Part shown: in pieces, positions 49,144 to 56,906 of the stretch | How positions within the stretch are numbered: position 1 is the first letter of the stretch | How the letters are laid out: the number at the start of each line of letters is the position of its first letter | NCBI RefSeq assembly: GCF_008065375.1 | Contig: NZ_VJYI01000015.1 | Coordinates: 124,001-188,000 of the forward strand | Reading direction: 5' to 3' | Source: Nonomuraea sp. SYSU D8015 | Lineage (GTDB): Bacteria; Actinomycetota; Actinomycetes; Streptosporangiales; Streptosporangiaceae | DNA length: 64,000 nucleotides | Position numbers and translations under genes: made by a program | The notes under the pieces: model-generated | Told to the model about the DNA's origin: nothing | The model's input: only the letters and a program-made list of their open reading frames with translations | Database searches by the model: none

Positions 49144-49400
49144 TGGCCGTCGGCGCCAGCGAACGCAGCCCCGGCCACGCGGCCACCGGAGCGCGAGGGA
49201 GCCGCGTGAGGCGGTCGCGACGGCCGGGCCTGTGGCATTTCCTGACCTTCGCGGCGCCGGGCACGCTCCTTCTGCGTGGTCGTCTACCTGGCCGCTGCCG
49301 GCCCCGGCGCTGACCGTCAACACCGTCGTGCTGCTGATCTCCGCGTTCAAGATCTTCGATCACGTGAAGGTCATCACGTACGGCGGCCCTGGCGGCGGGC
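49143..49400 (+). pseudogene. broken sugar ABC permease
   Basis: ATG 49143 overlaps the binding-protein stop. The frame begins like a CUT1 permease (RPGLWHFLTFAAPGTLL), then is cut within the first membrane span. In another frame at 49300-49395 the sequence LTVNTVVLLISAFKIFDHVK followed by VITYGGPGG is the last periplasmic and helix region (TVLLLISAFKIFDHVxVxTxGGPG) of the same family. About 180 residues are missing between them. At about 49400 it collides with an AraC gene on the other strand. Confidence 0.75.
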
Positions 49401-49799
49401 GATGTTCAGGTGGTCGTGCAGATCGCGGCGGGCCGGCGGGGGCGCGTCGATGCGCCAGGAGGAGGCCGAGACGGCCGCCGGACGATGGAGCAGCCGTCCC
49501 GCCCGGGCCGGGTCGATCAGGGCGAGCAGTCCGTCGGCCGCGCCGCGGACGATGGCGTGCGGCGTGTTGGCCGGGATGAGCGCGGCCGTCATGGCGTGGT
49601 CGGTCCCGTCCGCGCCACGCAGGACCAGCCCTTCGCCGATCAGCAGCTGGGCCGCGTAGTGGGCGTGGAGCGCGGCGGGGCCGATCCGCCCGCCGAAGTA
49701 GAGCCGGCCGGTTGTGATCGCCGCCCAACCCTGCCAGCGAGGCGCTGGTCTGCCCGGCGGCGCCGAGCTCGTGGGTGGTGGGAGGCGACGGATCGTCAT
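49374..49799 (-). pseudogene. AraC-type regulator cut off before its DNA-binding domain
   Basis: The frame from ATG 49799 has the cupin-like sensing half of an AraC regulator: GRLYFGGRIGPAALHAHYAA, then QLLIGEGLVLRGADGTDHAM and AALIPANTPHAIVRG. The two AraC helix-turn-helix motifs that should follow are absent: the frame ends after 141 residues in sequence belonging to the sugar permease fragment on the other strand. The start overlaps the stop of the CDF gene, so it was the end of that operon. I infer a deletion that joined two truncated genes tail to tail. Confidence 0.7.
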
Positions 49800-50503
49800 C
49801 GTTCGGGGGTGGCGGGGGAGCAGCAACCGCCCGAGCACCCGCCGGGGGCGCTGAGCGAGGTGGCGGCGGGCACGGCGCAGCAGGCGTCGCCGCGCCAGGC
49901 TTCGCGGCCCTCCTTCACCGCGACCGCGGCGATGACCAGGGCGGCGACGGGGTCGGCCCAGGACCAGCCGAAGAGGCTGTTGAGCGCCAGCCCGGCCAGC
50001 AGCACCCCGGACAGATAGGTGCACAGCAGCGTCTGCTTGGAGTCGGCCACGGCGGAGGCGGAGCCGAGCTCACGGCCGGCGCGGCGCTGGGCGTACGACA
50101 GGAACGGCATGACGATCAGGGAGAGCGCGGCCAGGATCAGGCCGGGCGTCGAGTGCTCGGCCTCACCGGCGCCGAGCAGTGCCCGGACGGCGTCGAAGCT
50201 GACGTACGCGGCCAGGGCGAAGAACGAGATCGCGATGACGCGCAGCGCTGTCCGCTCACGGCGTTCGTGGTCGGCGGCGGAGAACTGCCAGGCCACCGCG
50301 GCGGCCGAGGCCACCTCCACGATGGAGTCGAGGCCGAATCCGATCAGCGCGGCGGAGGAGGCGATCGTGCCGGCGGTGATGGCGACCGCCGCTTCGATCA
50401 CGTTGTAGGTGATGGTGGCGGCGACCAGGAGCCGGATGCGGCGTTGCAGCAGGGTGCGCCGGGCGGGGGAGGGGCCGAGGCCGGGCAGGTTCAGCGCGGT
50501 CAT
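49796..50503 (-). CDS. cation diffusion facilitator (CDF) metal exporter
   Basis: The 235-residue protein has six hydrophobic spans and CDF sites: NVIEAAVAITAGTIASSAAL and FGLDSIVEVASAAAVAWQFS (metal ligands Asp in GLDS), and SLIVMPFLSYAQRRAGRELG, SASAVADSKQTLLCTYLSGV (second D-S-K site). The usual C-terminal cytoplasmic domain is lacking; instead there is a Cys-rich tail with ACCAV and GGCSGGCCSP. It should export Zn2+, Co2+ or a similar ion. It overlaps by four bases with the ArsR gene before it, so it is part of a metal-response operon. Confidence 0.85.
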   Translation of the reverse strand: MTALNLPGLGPSPARRTLLQRRIRLLVAATITYNVIEAAVAITAGTIASSAALIGFGLDSIVEVASAAAVAWQFSAADHERRERTALRVIAISFFALAAYVSFDAVRALLGAGEAEHSTPGLILAALSLIVMPFLSYAQRRAGRELGSASAVADSKQTLLCTYLSGVLLAGLALNSLFGWSWADPVAALVIAAVAVKEGREAWRGDACCAVPAATSLSAPGGCSGGCCSPATPER

Positions 50504-50886
50504 GACACCGTTTCCTCCTCCGCGAGCGCCCGGTCGTAGGTGGGGCAGAGCGCGACGGCGTGGCCGGTGGCGGCCAGCAGGTGCTCGGCGGAGGCGAGCA
50601 GGTCCATCAGCTCGGGGCGGGTCAGGGAGTAGAACGACTGGCGGCCCTCGGCGCGGTAGTCGACGAGGCCGCAGTCGCGCAGGCAGGCAAGGTGCTTGGA
50701 CACGGTGGACTGGGCGAGCCCGAGCTCGGCGGTCAGATCCACCACGCGTGCCTCGCCGCGGGCCAGGCGCTGCACGATGCGCAGCCGGTTCTCATCCGCC
50801 AGGGAGTGGAACAGCGCCGCCGCCGGAGGAATCCCGGCGGCGATGTCCGCACTCACACACCGCCCGGCATCAGTATCAATCGCCAT
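50500..50886 (-). CDS. ArsR-family metal-responsive repressor
   Basis: The 128-residue protein starts at ATG 50886 and has the ArsR winged helix: FHSLADENRLRIVQRLARGE, VVDLTAELGLAQSTVSKHLA, CLRDCGLVDYRAEGRQSFYS. Cysteines (GRC near the N-terminus, CLRDC in the recognition area, LCPTYD near the end) could form a thiol metal site as in CmtR/CadC-like sensors; the alpha5 His/Asp pattern of CzrA is not clear. It overlaps the CDF gene by four bases, so the exporter is its likely target. Confidence 0.88.
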   Translation of the reverse strand: MAIDTDAGRCVSADIAAGIPPAAALFHSLADENRLRIVQRLARGEARVVDLTAELGLAQSTVSKHLACLRDCGLVDYRAEGRQSFYSLTRPELMDLLASAEHLLAATGHAVALCPTYDRALAEEETVS

Positions 50887-51348
50887 ATGTCGATGATAAC
50901 GCCATTCCGGCATGTCATTGCAAGATGGCAACCAAAGGTGGCGTCGCCGGCTGACCCACCGAAGGCCGACCGCGCCCAGTCCCGCGCCCAGTCCCGCACC
51001 CAGCCCGATGGCCTGCCACGGCGCGAGCGCCGCGCGGGTGTACCCCCCGCCCGAGCCTCGCGACCTTAGCGAACACGTCCTGTTCGGTATCGCGGGGTGA
51101 GCGCCCGAGCGACGCCGCGGCGGACGGAATGCAGGAGCAGACATCACGTCGTTGTGCTCATCGCGTGCCCCTGCGAGGGCGGCGGAATTCGCTGACACGA
51201 CAGGAGTCTCCCCGGTGCGGGTGTTACCGCGGTCTCGTCGTCGCTCGCGCGAGGAGGTTGGACGACCGCTGATGTTCACCCTCGTGCTATCTGCACGTGA
51301 TGTCGCACTTGTCCCCGGTGCGGCAGGATCTGGCCGGGGGTATGGACC
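50887..51348. other. 462-base gap with ArsR promoter and a short tandem repeat
   Basis: The first 60 bases form the AT-richer promoter of the ArsR-CDF operon (atatgtcgatgataacgcc; and the partly related tgtcattgcaagatggcaa). At about 50971-51006 the unit CGCCCAGTCCCG is repeated about three times with changes; read on the minus strand it gives an LGAGLGAGLGA helix, possibly from a lost membrane protein. The rest has no recognisable gene. Confidence 0.35.
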
Positions 51349-51956
51349 GTGGCAATCGATCAAGGGCCCCGTGACCTCGAGCGTGGCCGGTTCCTGTGGG
51401 AGTTCGTCAAATCGCCGCTGCGTACGGCCTCGGTGGTGCCGAGCTCGGTCTGGCTGGCGGAGCGCATGGTGGTGGGCGTTCCGGAGCGCGGTCACCCGGT
51501 GGTGGTGGAGCTCGGCGCGGGGACGGGCGCCTTCACCTCGGCCATCCAGCGGCGGCTGGCCGGCCGCGGCAGGCACGTCGTCGTCGAGCTCAACGAGAGG
51601 TTCGCGGCGGGGATCGCGCAGGCGTACCCGTCGGTCGAGGTGGTGTGCGACGACGTCACCCGCCTGCCCGAACTGCTCGCGGAACGTGGCATCGGGCCGG
51701 TGGACGTCATGGTCAGCGGCCTGCGTGGGTCGCCTACGCAGGGGAGCCTCCCCTGATCCGGTCGGTGGCCCGCGCGCTCGCCCCCGCCGGGGTCTACACG
51801 CAGTTCGCCTACACCTGGACGCGCTGGGCGGCCCCGGCCCGGCGGCTGCTCGGCGACCTGCGGACGGAGTTCGAAGAGGTCGTGACCAGCATGACGGTCT
51901 GGCGCAACCTGCCGCCCGCGGTGGTCTACGTCGCCCGCCGCCCCCGCTGGAGGTGA
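51349..51956 (+). pseudogene. SAM-dependent methyltransferase (PmtA/rRNA-adenine-dimethylase-like), one frameshift
   Basis: From GTG 51349 the frame reads LERGRFLWEFVKSPLRTASV, VVPSSVWLAERMV and the SAM motif VVELGAGTGAFTSAIQRRLA, then VDVMVSGL. At 51724 one base (a C of the expected CTGCCG) is missing. The next frame continues PWVAYAGEPPLIRSVARALA, then GVYTQFAYTWTRWAAPARRL and VWRNLPPAVVYVARR to the stop at 51954-51956. The joined product of about 202 residues fits phospholipid N-methyltransferase-like enzymes, which use SAM. A single base missing could be a sequence error. Confidence 0.75.
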
Positions 51957-52026
51957 AGGCACGTCACCGCGGGTCGTTGCGCTCGGGGAGGTCGATGACG
52001 CCGCAGGCGGCCAGAGGAGCCGTATG

Positions 52027-52620
52027 TCAAACGGGCTTGAGCAGGGTGAGGAAACTGTCGAGCTGTGCGGTGAGGGTCTGAGCGGTCTCCAGGGTGGGCA
52101 TCAGGGTCGCGGTGATCTGCGCGCCGAGCAGCGCGGTGAGCAGGTGCCCGATGACGTGTTCGTCGGGGATCGGGGTGCGGATCTCTCCGGCGTCGCGGGC
52201 TTCGGTGAGATGGCGCTGTAGTTGTTGGCGCCACTCGCGCATGGCGTGCTCGTGCCGCGCGGCCAGGTGGGGACTTGCGAGAGCTTTGTACCAGAAGGGA
52301 ATGACGATGCGGGCCTCGTCCAGGGTTGTGTCATCCAGCGGCAGGATCTCCCTGCAGTAGGCGCGCAGGGCCGTCAGGCCGTGCTTGCCGGCGGTGGCCG
52401 CGGCCATGCGGCGGCCGGTCTGGACGTAGATGTAGTCGAAGGCGGCGGCCAGCAGGTCGTCCTTGGTCGCGAAGTACGGTTTGAGCGCTCCGTTGGAGAA
52501 GCCGGCTTCGGCGGCGATGGCGGCCATGGTGGCCGAGTCCCATCCGGTGCGGGCGATGGTGCGCCAGGCGGCCTCGATGAGCTCCACGCGGCGTCCGTCG
52601 TGGTCGACGACCTTCGGCAC
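52027..52620 (-). CDS. TetR/AcrR-family regulator
   Basis: The 197-residue protein has a helix-turn-helix (VELIEAAWRTIARTGWDSAT, AAIAAEAGFSNGALKPYFAT) and a ligand domain with PLDDTTLDEARIVIPFWYKA, similar to BetI-like TetR proteins. It lies 45 bases after the decarboxylase gene, in the same direction. The strong 11-bp inverted repeat in front of the decarboxylase gene is a good candidate for its operator, so the pair is probably self-controlled by this repressor. Confidence 0.88.
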   Translation of the reverse strand: MPKVVDHDGRRVELIEAAWRTIARTGWDSATMAAIAAEAGFSNGALKPYFATKDDLLAAAFDYIYVQTGRRMAAATAGKHGLTALRAYCREILPLDDTTLDEARIVIPFWYKALASPHLAARHEHAMREWRQQLQRHLTEARDAGEIRTPIPDEHVIGHLLTALLGAQITATLMPTLETAQTLTAQLDSFLTLLKPV

Positions 52621-52665
52621 GTCTCGTCCCTTCCCTCGGTCGGCGGCTGGGGTGTGTGCGGGCCG

Positions 52666-54090
52666 CTACGCGTCGGCGTCGGCGAGCAGGTCGAGGACGT
52701 GCTGGTGCAGGGACGGCACGTGCTGCTCGGTCTCGGGCTTCATGAGCACGCTGCGCAGGATGCGGCCGTGCGGCACGTCGGCGGTCACCTGGTGCCCGCG
52801 CGCGGCCAGCGCGGCGGCATCGACGGTGTACGTGGCCACGAACAGCGACTGCGCCGGAGGCAGGTGCATGCCCCGCGTCAGGACGTGGGCGCTGGCCCGG
52901 TCCACCTCGGACAAGCGGTCACGGGTGGGGTAGTAGGTGAGGATGTCCAGCTGCGGCTGCTGGTACAGGCTCAGCTGCTCGCTCGCCCTGATGCGCTCGG
53001 CCCAGGCCAGTGCGGCGCGCCGGCCGGGGCGCAGCGCCGCGCCCAAGCCCTCAGGCGTCAGCGGCAGCAGCCGGAGTGTCAGCCACAGGGCGGCGGCCGC
53101 CGCGCCCGCGCGGGAGCACTCCAGGGAGATCTCACCCAGGTGCAGTTCCTCGGAGGTGAAGTAGGTGTAGGGCGATTCGTGCAGGTAGTGCCGCGCCGCG
53201 CCGGGGTCCTTGAACAGCACCGCGCCGCAGCCGTAGGGCTGCAGGCCGTGTTTGTGCGGGTCGATGACGACCGAGTCGCACTCGGCGATGGCGGCGAAGG
53301 GGGCGGCGGCCACACCGTCGGGGCCGTCGTCGGCGATGAGGCGGAAGAACCCGCCGTAGGCGGCGTCGACGTGCACCCGGGCCCCGTACCGCCGGCACAG
53401 CGCGACGATGTCGTGGACGGGGTCGACCGCGCCCAGCCCGGTGGTGCCGGTGGTGGCCACCACGGTGCCGATGCCTCCCGCGCGCAGCAGCTCCTCCAGG
53501 GCCTGCAGGTCCATCGTGCCGTCGGACGCCGTCGGGACCGCCGTGCCCGCCACGCCCAGGAGGTGGCACATGCGGGAGTGGGTGTAATGGGCGTCGGCGC
53601 TGTAGGCCACCGCCTTGCCCGGGTGCGTCTGGCGGGCGACGAACAGCGCCTCGAGGTTGGCGATGGTGCCGCTGCTGGTGAGGTGGCCCAAGTGCTGGTC
53701 GAAGCCGAACATGGCCGCCAGCTGCGCCACGACCTCTTTCTCCATCCGCGCGGTCGCCGGCCCGCCGTCGAGGGCGTGATTGTTCGGGTTGATCAGCATC
53801 GCGGTCACGTAGCCGATCACCGCTGCCGGGTGCGGTGGCTTGAGCATCTGCCCGACGTAGCGGGGGTGGAAGAACGGGTAGTTGTCCCGCAACCGGGTGC
53901 GCAACTCCTCGGTGGCCCGCTCCAGTGCGCCCACCTCGACGTCCAAGGACGTGTGCGGGCTGAAGCTCCCGTACTCGTCCATCCAACGGGCCATCTCCGC
54001 GACGGCGGTCTGCAACTGCTCGGCCAGCGCCGCTGCGCCTGCCGGGCCGCTGTGCAGCAGCCGGCTCGCGGTGTGAGGTGTCGTCGCCAC
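52666..54090 (-). CDS. PLP-dependent group II decarboxylase
   Basis: The 474-residue protein begins at GTG 54090 with GGAGGG eight bases upstream. It has the group II decarboxylase pattern: RDNYPFFHPRYVGQMLKPPH, HLTSSGTIANLEALFVAR (PLP phosphate loop), ATTGTTGLGAVDPVHDI, VHVDAAYGGFFRL and the PLP lysine in VVIDPHKHGLQPYG. It removes CO2 from an amino acid: glutamate, tyrosine, tryptophan and DOPA are all possible from family membership. The next gene is a TetR regulator, and an inverted repeat lies in the promoter. Confidence 0.88.
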   Translation of the reverse strand: MATTPHTASRLLHSGPAGAAALAEQLQTAVAEMARWMDEYGSFSPHTSLDVEVGALERATEELRTRLRDNYPFFHPRYVGQMLKPPHPAAVIGYVTAMLINPNNHALDGGPATARMEKEVVAQLAAMFGFDQHLGHLTSSGTIANLEALFVARQTHPGKAVAYSADAHYTHSRMCHLLGVAGTAVPTASDGTMDLQALEELLRAGGIGTVVATTGTTGLGAVDPVHDIVALCRRYGARVHVDAAYGGFFRLIADDGPDGVAAAPFAAIAECDSVVIDPHKHGLQPYGCGAVLFKDPGAARHYLHESPYTYFTSEELHLGEISLECSRAGAAAAALWLTLRLLPLTPEGLGAALRPGRRAALAWAERIRASEQLSLYQQPQLDILTYYPTRDRLSEVDRASAHVLTRGMHLPPAQSLFVATYTVDAAALAARGHQVTADVPHGRILRSVLMKPETEQHVPSLHQHVLDLLADADA

Positions 54091-54159
54091 GTCGTCATCC
54101 CTCCAGATCCGCCCTCACCGTCATCGCACCGAGGGCCGGGGAGGACGGAAACCGAGGAT
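54091..54159 (-). promoter_or_regulatory. promoter region of the decarboxylase-TetR operon
   Basis: This short stretch lies between the decarboxylase start and the inverted repeat. It carries the ribosome binding site GGAGGG (on the minus strand) and probably the -10 box. Confidence 0.5.
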
Positions 54160-54185
54160 CGTTTTTCTATAGTCATAGAAAAACG
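54160..54185. promoter_or_regulatory. 11-bp perfect inverted repeat, probable TetR operator
   Basis: CGTTTTTCTAT (54160-54170) and ATAGAAAAACG (54175-54185) are perfect inverted repeats around AGTC. The element is AT-rich in a GC-rich setting and lies 70 bases upstream of the decarboxylase start. It is the best operator candidate for the TetR protein encoded at the end of that operon. Confidence 0.75.
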
Positions 54186-54464
54186 CTGGTCGACGGTACC
54201 ACCGGGCCGCCGGGCGGGTCAACGGCAGGAAACCGCCGCGAGCTCGGGCCTTGGCCTGGGAGCGCGGCGGACCTCGAACACGAGAAAGCCGCTCCGTCGA
54301 GCATGCCGACCCGTAAGGACGGGAGCGTCTCCTGACAGTGAAACGGCCGCGGCATGTCCCGGTCGGTGGAGGTGCAGCTCATCGGCGGGCCGCCGAGTGA
54401 GACGCCTCGGGCTCCTTACCGGGGTCTCCTGGATGACGGGTCTGATTCTCCGCCGAAGCCGGAA
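54186..54464. other. 279 bases without recognisable gene
   Basis: The stretch separates two minus-strand units. No frame has family resemblance, and codon bias is weak. It may contain further promoter elements for the decarboxylase operon. Confidence 0.4.
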
Positions 54465-54497
54465 CGGCCGGAAACCCGTGAGAAGGGTTTCCGGCCG
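54465..54497 (-). terminator. strong hairpin at the end of the sugar operon
   Basis: CGGCCGGAAACCC (54465-54477) and GGGTTTCCGGCCG (54485-54497) form a perfect 13-bp stem with a 7-base loop, 15 bases beyond the binding-protein stop. There is no U-run, which is common in actinomycetes. It is symmetrical, so it could stop transcription from both sides. Confidence 0.75.
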
Positions 54498-54511
54498 CTG
54501 CGGAGCCGATG

Positions 54512-55534
54512 TCAGTTGCAGGTGGTGGTGTAGAGGTACTTCGCCACCTCGGGGTCGTCGACGTTCTCCTTGGTGATGACGGTGGAGTCCGTGCCGATCT
54601 GCTTCCGCACCTGCTCGCCGCGTGCCGCCGCGGCGGCCTGTGCGACGCCGTCGGCGCCGATCTGCGCCGGCTGCTGAGCGACCAGGGCCTGGACCACGTC
54701 TTCGCGCAACTGCTCGACCTGCGCGGGTCCGGCGTCGAAGCCCACCAGCTTGATCTTGCCGGCCTTGCCCGCCGCCTTCACCGCGTTGTTGGCACCCTGG
54801 CTCTGGTCCGTGCTGAGCGCGAAGATGCCGGCCAGGTCGGGATGCGCCGCGAGCTGGGCGGAGACCAGCTGGGAGATCTTCGCGACGCCGTTGGAGGTGA
54901 ACACGTTGCCGAGATATTTGATGTTGGGATATTTCTTCAGCCCCTCCTCGAACCCCTTCTGACGCGCCTCGGCCGTGCTCACCCCGGGCTGGCCGCCGAC
55001 CAGGAGGACGCTGCCCTTCTCGCCGATGAGCTTCGCCAGCGCGTCGGCGGCGACCTGCCCGCCCTTGACGTTGTCACTGGCGATCGCCGAGGAGACGAAG
55101 CTGGTGTCCGACAGCGTGGTGTCCACCAGCACCACCTTGATGCCGGCCTCGGTCGCCTGCTTCAGTGGCTGGACCAGGGCCTCGGAGTCGTTGGGGGCGA
55201 TGAACATCGCGTCCGGCCGGGCGGCGATGACCGAGTTGACCATCGGGATCTGCAGGCTCACGTCCCAGTTCTTGGCGCCCTGTACGTTGAGCTCCACGTT
55301 GTGCTGCGCCGCCGCCTCCTTGGCGCCGCAGGCCATGGTCTCGTAGAAGGGGTCACCGGCGACCCCTTCGATGAAGGTCACTTTGACCTTCTTGGCTCCC
55401 GCCGCGGTCGACGCGGCGGAGGCGCCGGCGTGCGAGGCGGTGTCCGTGCCGCTGGAAGCGGAGGAACCGCAGGCGGCGAGCGTGGTCACGAGACCGGCGA
55501 CGACGGCCAGCCATGCCATGGGTGTTCTCTGCAT
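54512..55534 (-). CDS. sugar ABC importer substrate-binding lipoprotein (RbsB-like)
   Basis: The 340-residue product starts at ATG 55534 and has a lipoprotein signal (RTPMAWLAVVAGLVTTLAAC, Cys about residue 21). The mature part is a type-1 binding protein: VKVTFIEGVAGDPFYETMAC, AARPDAMFIAPNDSEALVQP, VLVDTTLSDTSFVSSAIASD. It ends EVAKYLYTTTCN. It follows the permease gene after a 232-base gap, longer than usual. With the permease and the divergently encoded ATPase it forms a CUT2-type importer, probably for a mannose-containing sugar given the GH125 neighbour; that is inference. Confidence 0.88.
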   Translation of the reverse strand: MQRTPMAWLAVVAGLVTTLAACGSSASSGTDTASHAGASAASTAAGAKKVKVTFIEGVAGDPFYETMACGAKEAAAQHNVELNVQGAKNWDVSLQIPMVNSVIAARPDAMFIAPNDSEALVQPLKQATEAGIKVVLVDTTLSDTSFVSSAIASDNVKGGQVAADALAKLIGEKGSVLLVGGQPGVSTAEARQKGFEEGLKKYPNIKYLGNVFTSNGVAKISQLVSAQLAAHPDLAGIFALSTDQSQGANNAVKAAGKAGKIKLVGFDAGPAQVEQLREDVVQALVAQQPAQIGADGVAQAAAAARGEQVRKQIGTDSTVITKENVDDPEVAKYLYTTTCN

Positions 55535-55766
55535 CGTCGACTCTCCTGATTGATGCGGCCGCACACGGTCGGCGTGTGCAGGCGATGGCGTGAAACGTGC
55601 GTCGTCGGAGGAGGGAGCCTCGTGGGCGGCGCAGGGCGTGAGGAGACGTGGGGGTGAGCGGGATGGATCCTGTGGAGGTCCCGTGGTCCTCTGGAGGCCT
55701 GCGGGGATGAGTTCCGTGGGGGGACGGGACGTGTCGTGGTGCGGGTGAGCGTGCGCGGAGACCGCG
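55535..55766. other. 232-base gap between permease and binding-protein genes
   Basis: No gene is seen. The sequence is Gly/Arg-codon rich on both strands and might contain a hairpin that adjusts binding-protein level relative to the permease. Nothing definite can be shown. Confidence 0.3.
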
Positions 55767-56825
55767 CTATGTCCGTACGTCGCGCCGGCGGCGGCGCTGG
55801 TCGACCATCACGACCACGACCAGAGCGACGCCGAGCGCGACCTGCTGCCAGAAGGGCTCCAAGCCGAGGATGACGAAGCCGTCCGTGAGCACCGATGGGA
55901 TCATGACGCCGACGACGGTGCCGAGCACGGTGCCGACACCCCCGATCAGACTCGTCCCGCCGATGACGACCGCGAGAATCGCCTGCAGCATGTCGGTCTG
56001 GTGTCCGTTGAGCGTCGTCGTCTGGAACCGGGCCAGGCTCATGAATCCGGACAACCCCGCCAGTGCACTGGAGAGAACGTAAACCTTGACGATGTGGTTG
56101 TTGACGTTGACCGCGGCCCGGCGGACCGCCTCCTCGTTGGATCCGATCGCGGCCGTGTAGCGGCCGAACCGCGTCTGTGACATCACGAAGGCGCCGACGG
56201 CGGCGACCGCCAGCGCCACCAGCACCGTGTACGGCACGCCGAGGAACTCGCCGAAGCCGAGGGTGTCGGCCAGCGTGCGTGGCACACCGTGCATGTCCTG
56301 CCCGCCGGCCAGGAGATAGGCGAGGCCGGTGGCGGCGGCGAAACTGCCCAGCGTCGTGATCAGTGGAGAGACGCCGCCGCGGGTGGTGACCAGCCCGTTG
56401 ACCAGACCCCATGCCAACCCGGAGAGCACCGCGGCGGCGAGTCCGGCCAGCAGGACGAGTGGCCCGTCACCGCCGATCGCGAGCATCACCTTGAGGCTGA
56501 CGACGCCGGAGAACACGAGCACCGAGCCGACCGAGAGGTCGATGCCCGCGATCGTGATGACGAAGGTCATCCCGACCGCGATGAGCAGATAGCTGGAGGC
56601 GTCGACGGCGATGCTCTTGGCGTTGAACCAGGACACGAACTGCTCTGGGCGCATCACCGAGAAGATCGCGATCAAGGTGAGCAGGACGAGCACCGACCAG
56701 CTGCGTTGCGTCCGGTGCAGGTTACGGAGCCGGCCGGGCATCTGCGATCTCGGCCGGGCGCCGTCCGCGGCGGCCACCGGACGTGCCGCGTCGGCGCTCG
56801 TCGGCGCTGTCTCAGTCTCTGACAT
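55767..56825 (-). CDS. sugar ABC importer permease (RbsC-like)
   Basis: The 352-residue protein has about ten hydrophobic spans in the RbsC/XylH pattern: AIAVDASSYLLIAVGMTFVI, ITIAGIDLSVGSVLVFSGVV, GRYTAAIGSNEEAVRRAAVN (the coupling loop), AVVIGGTSLIGGVGTVLGTV. The first 40 residues are cytoplasmic and Ala/Arg rich. The operator palindrome lies 28 bases upstream of the ATG, between it and the GH125 gene. It works with the binding protein downstream and the ATPase at 58489. Confidence 0.92.
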   Translation of the reverse strand: MSETETAPTSADAARPVAAADGARPRSQMPGRLRNLHRTQRSWSVLVLLTLIAIFSVMRPEQFVSWFNAKSIAVDASSYLLIAVGMTFVITIAGIDLSVGSVLVFSGVVSLKVMLAIGGDGPLVLLAGLAAAVLSGLAWGLVNGLVTTRGGVSPLITTLGSFAAATGLAYLLAGGQDMHGVPRTLADTLGFGEFLGVPYTVLVALAVAAVGAFVMSQTRFGRYTAAIGSNEEAVRRAAVNVNNHIVKVYVLSSALAGLSGFMSLARFQTTTLNGHQTDMLQAILAVVIGGTSLIGGVGTVLGTVVGVMIPSVLTDGFVILGLEPFWQQVALGVALVVVVMVDQRRRRRDVRT

Positions 56826-56852
56826 CGCTCACCTCTATGGGGTGCGCCATTG

Positions 56853-56868
56853 GTGACAACGTTGTCAC
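56853..56868. promoter_or_regulatory. LacI-type operator before the permease gene
   Basis: GTGACAACGTTGTCAC is a perfect 16-bp palindrome with the central CG of LacI-family sites. It sits 28 bases upstream of the permease start. An almost identical site occurs at 58419-58434. Both are most likely bound by the LacI regulator at 59438. Confidence 0.82.
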
Positions 56869-56906
56869 ATCGGATGAGGCACGGTAACCCCGGCCGCCGG
56901 TGGTCG

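Noticed and set aside
50971..51006. Three imperfect CGCCCAGTCCCG units, possible repeat element
   Set aside because: Too short and too few copies for a CRISPR or mobile element; best seen as a low-complexity remnant.
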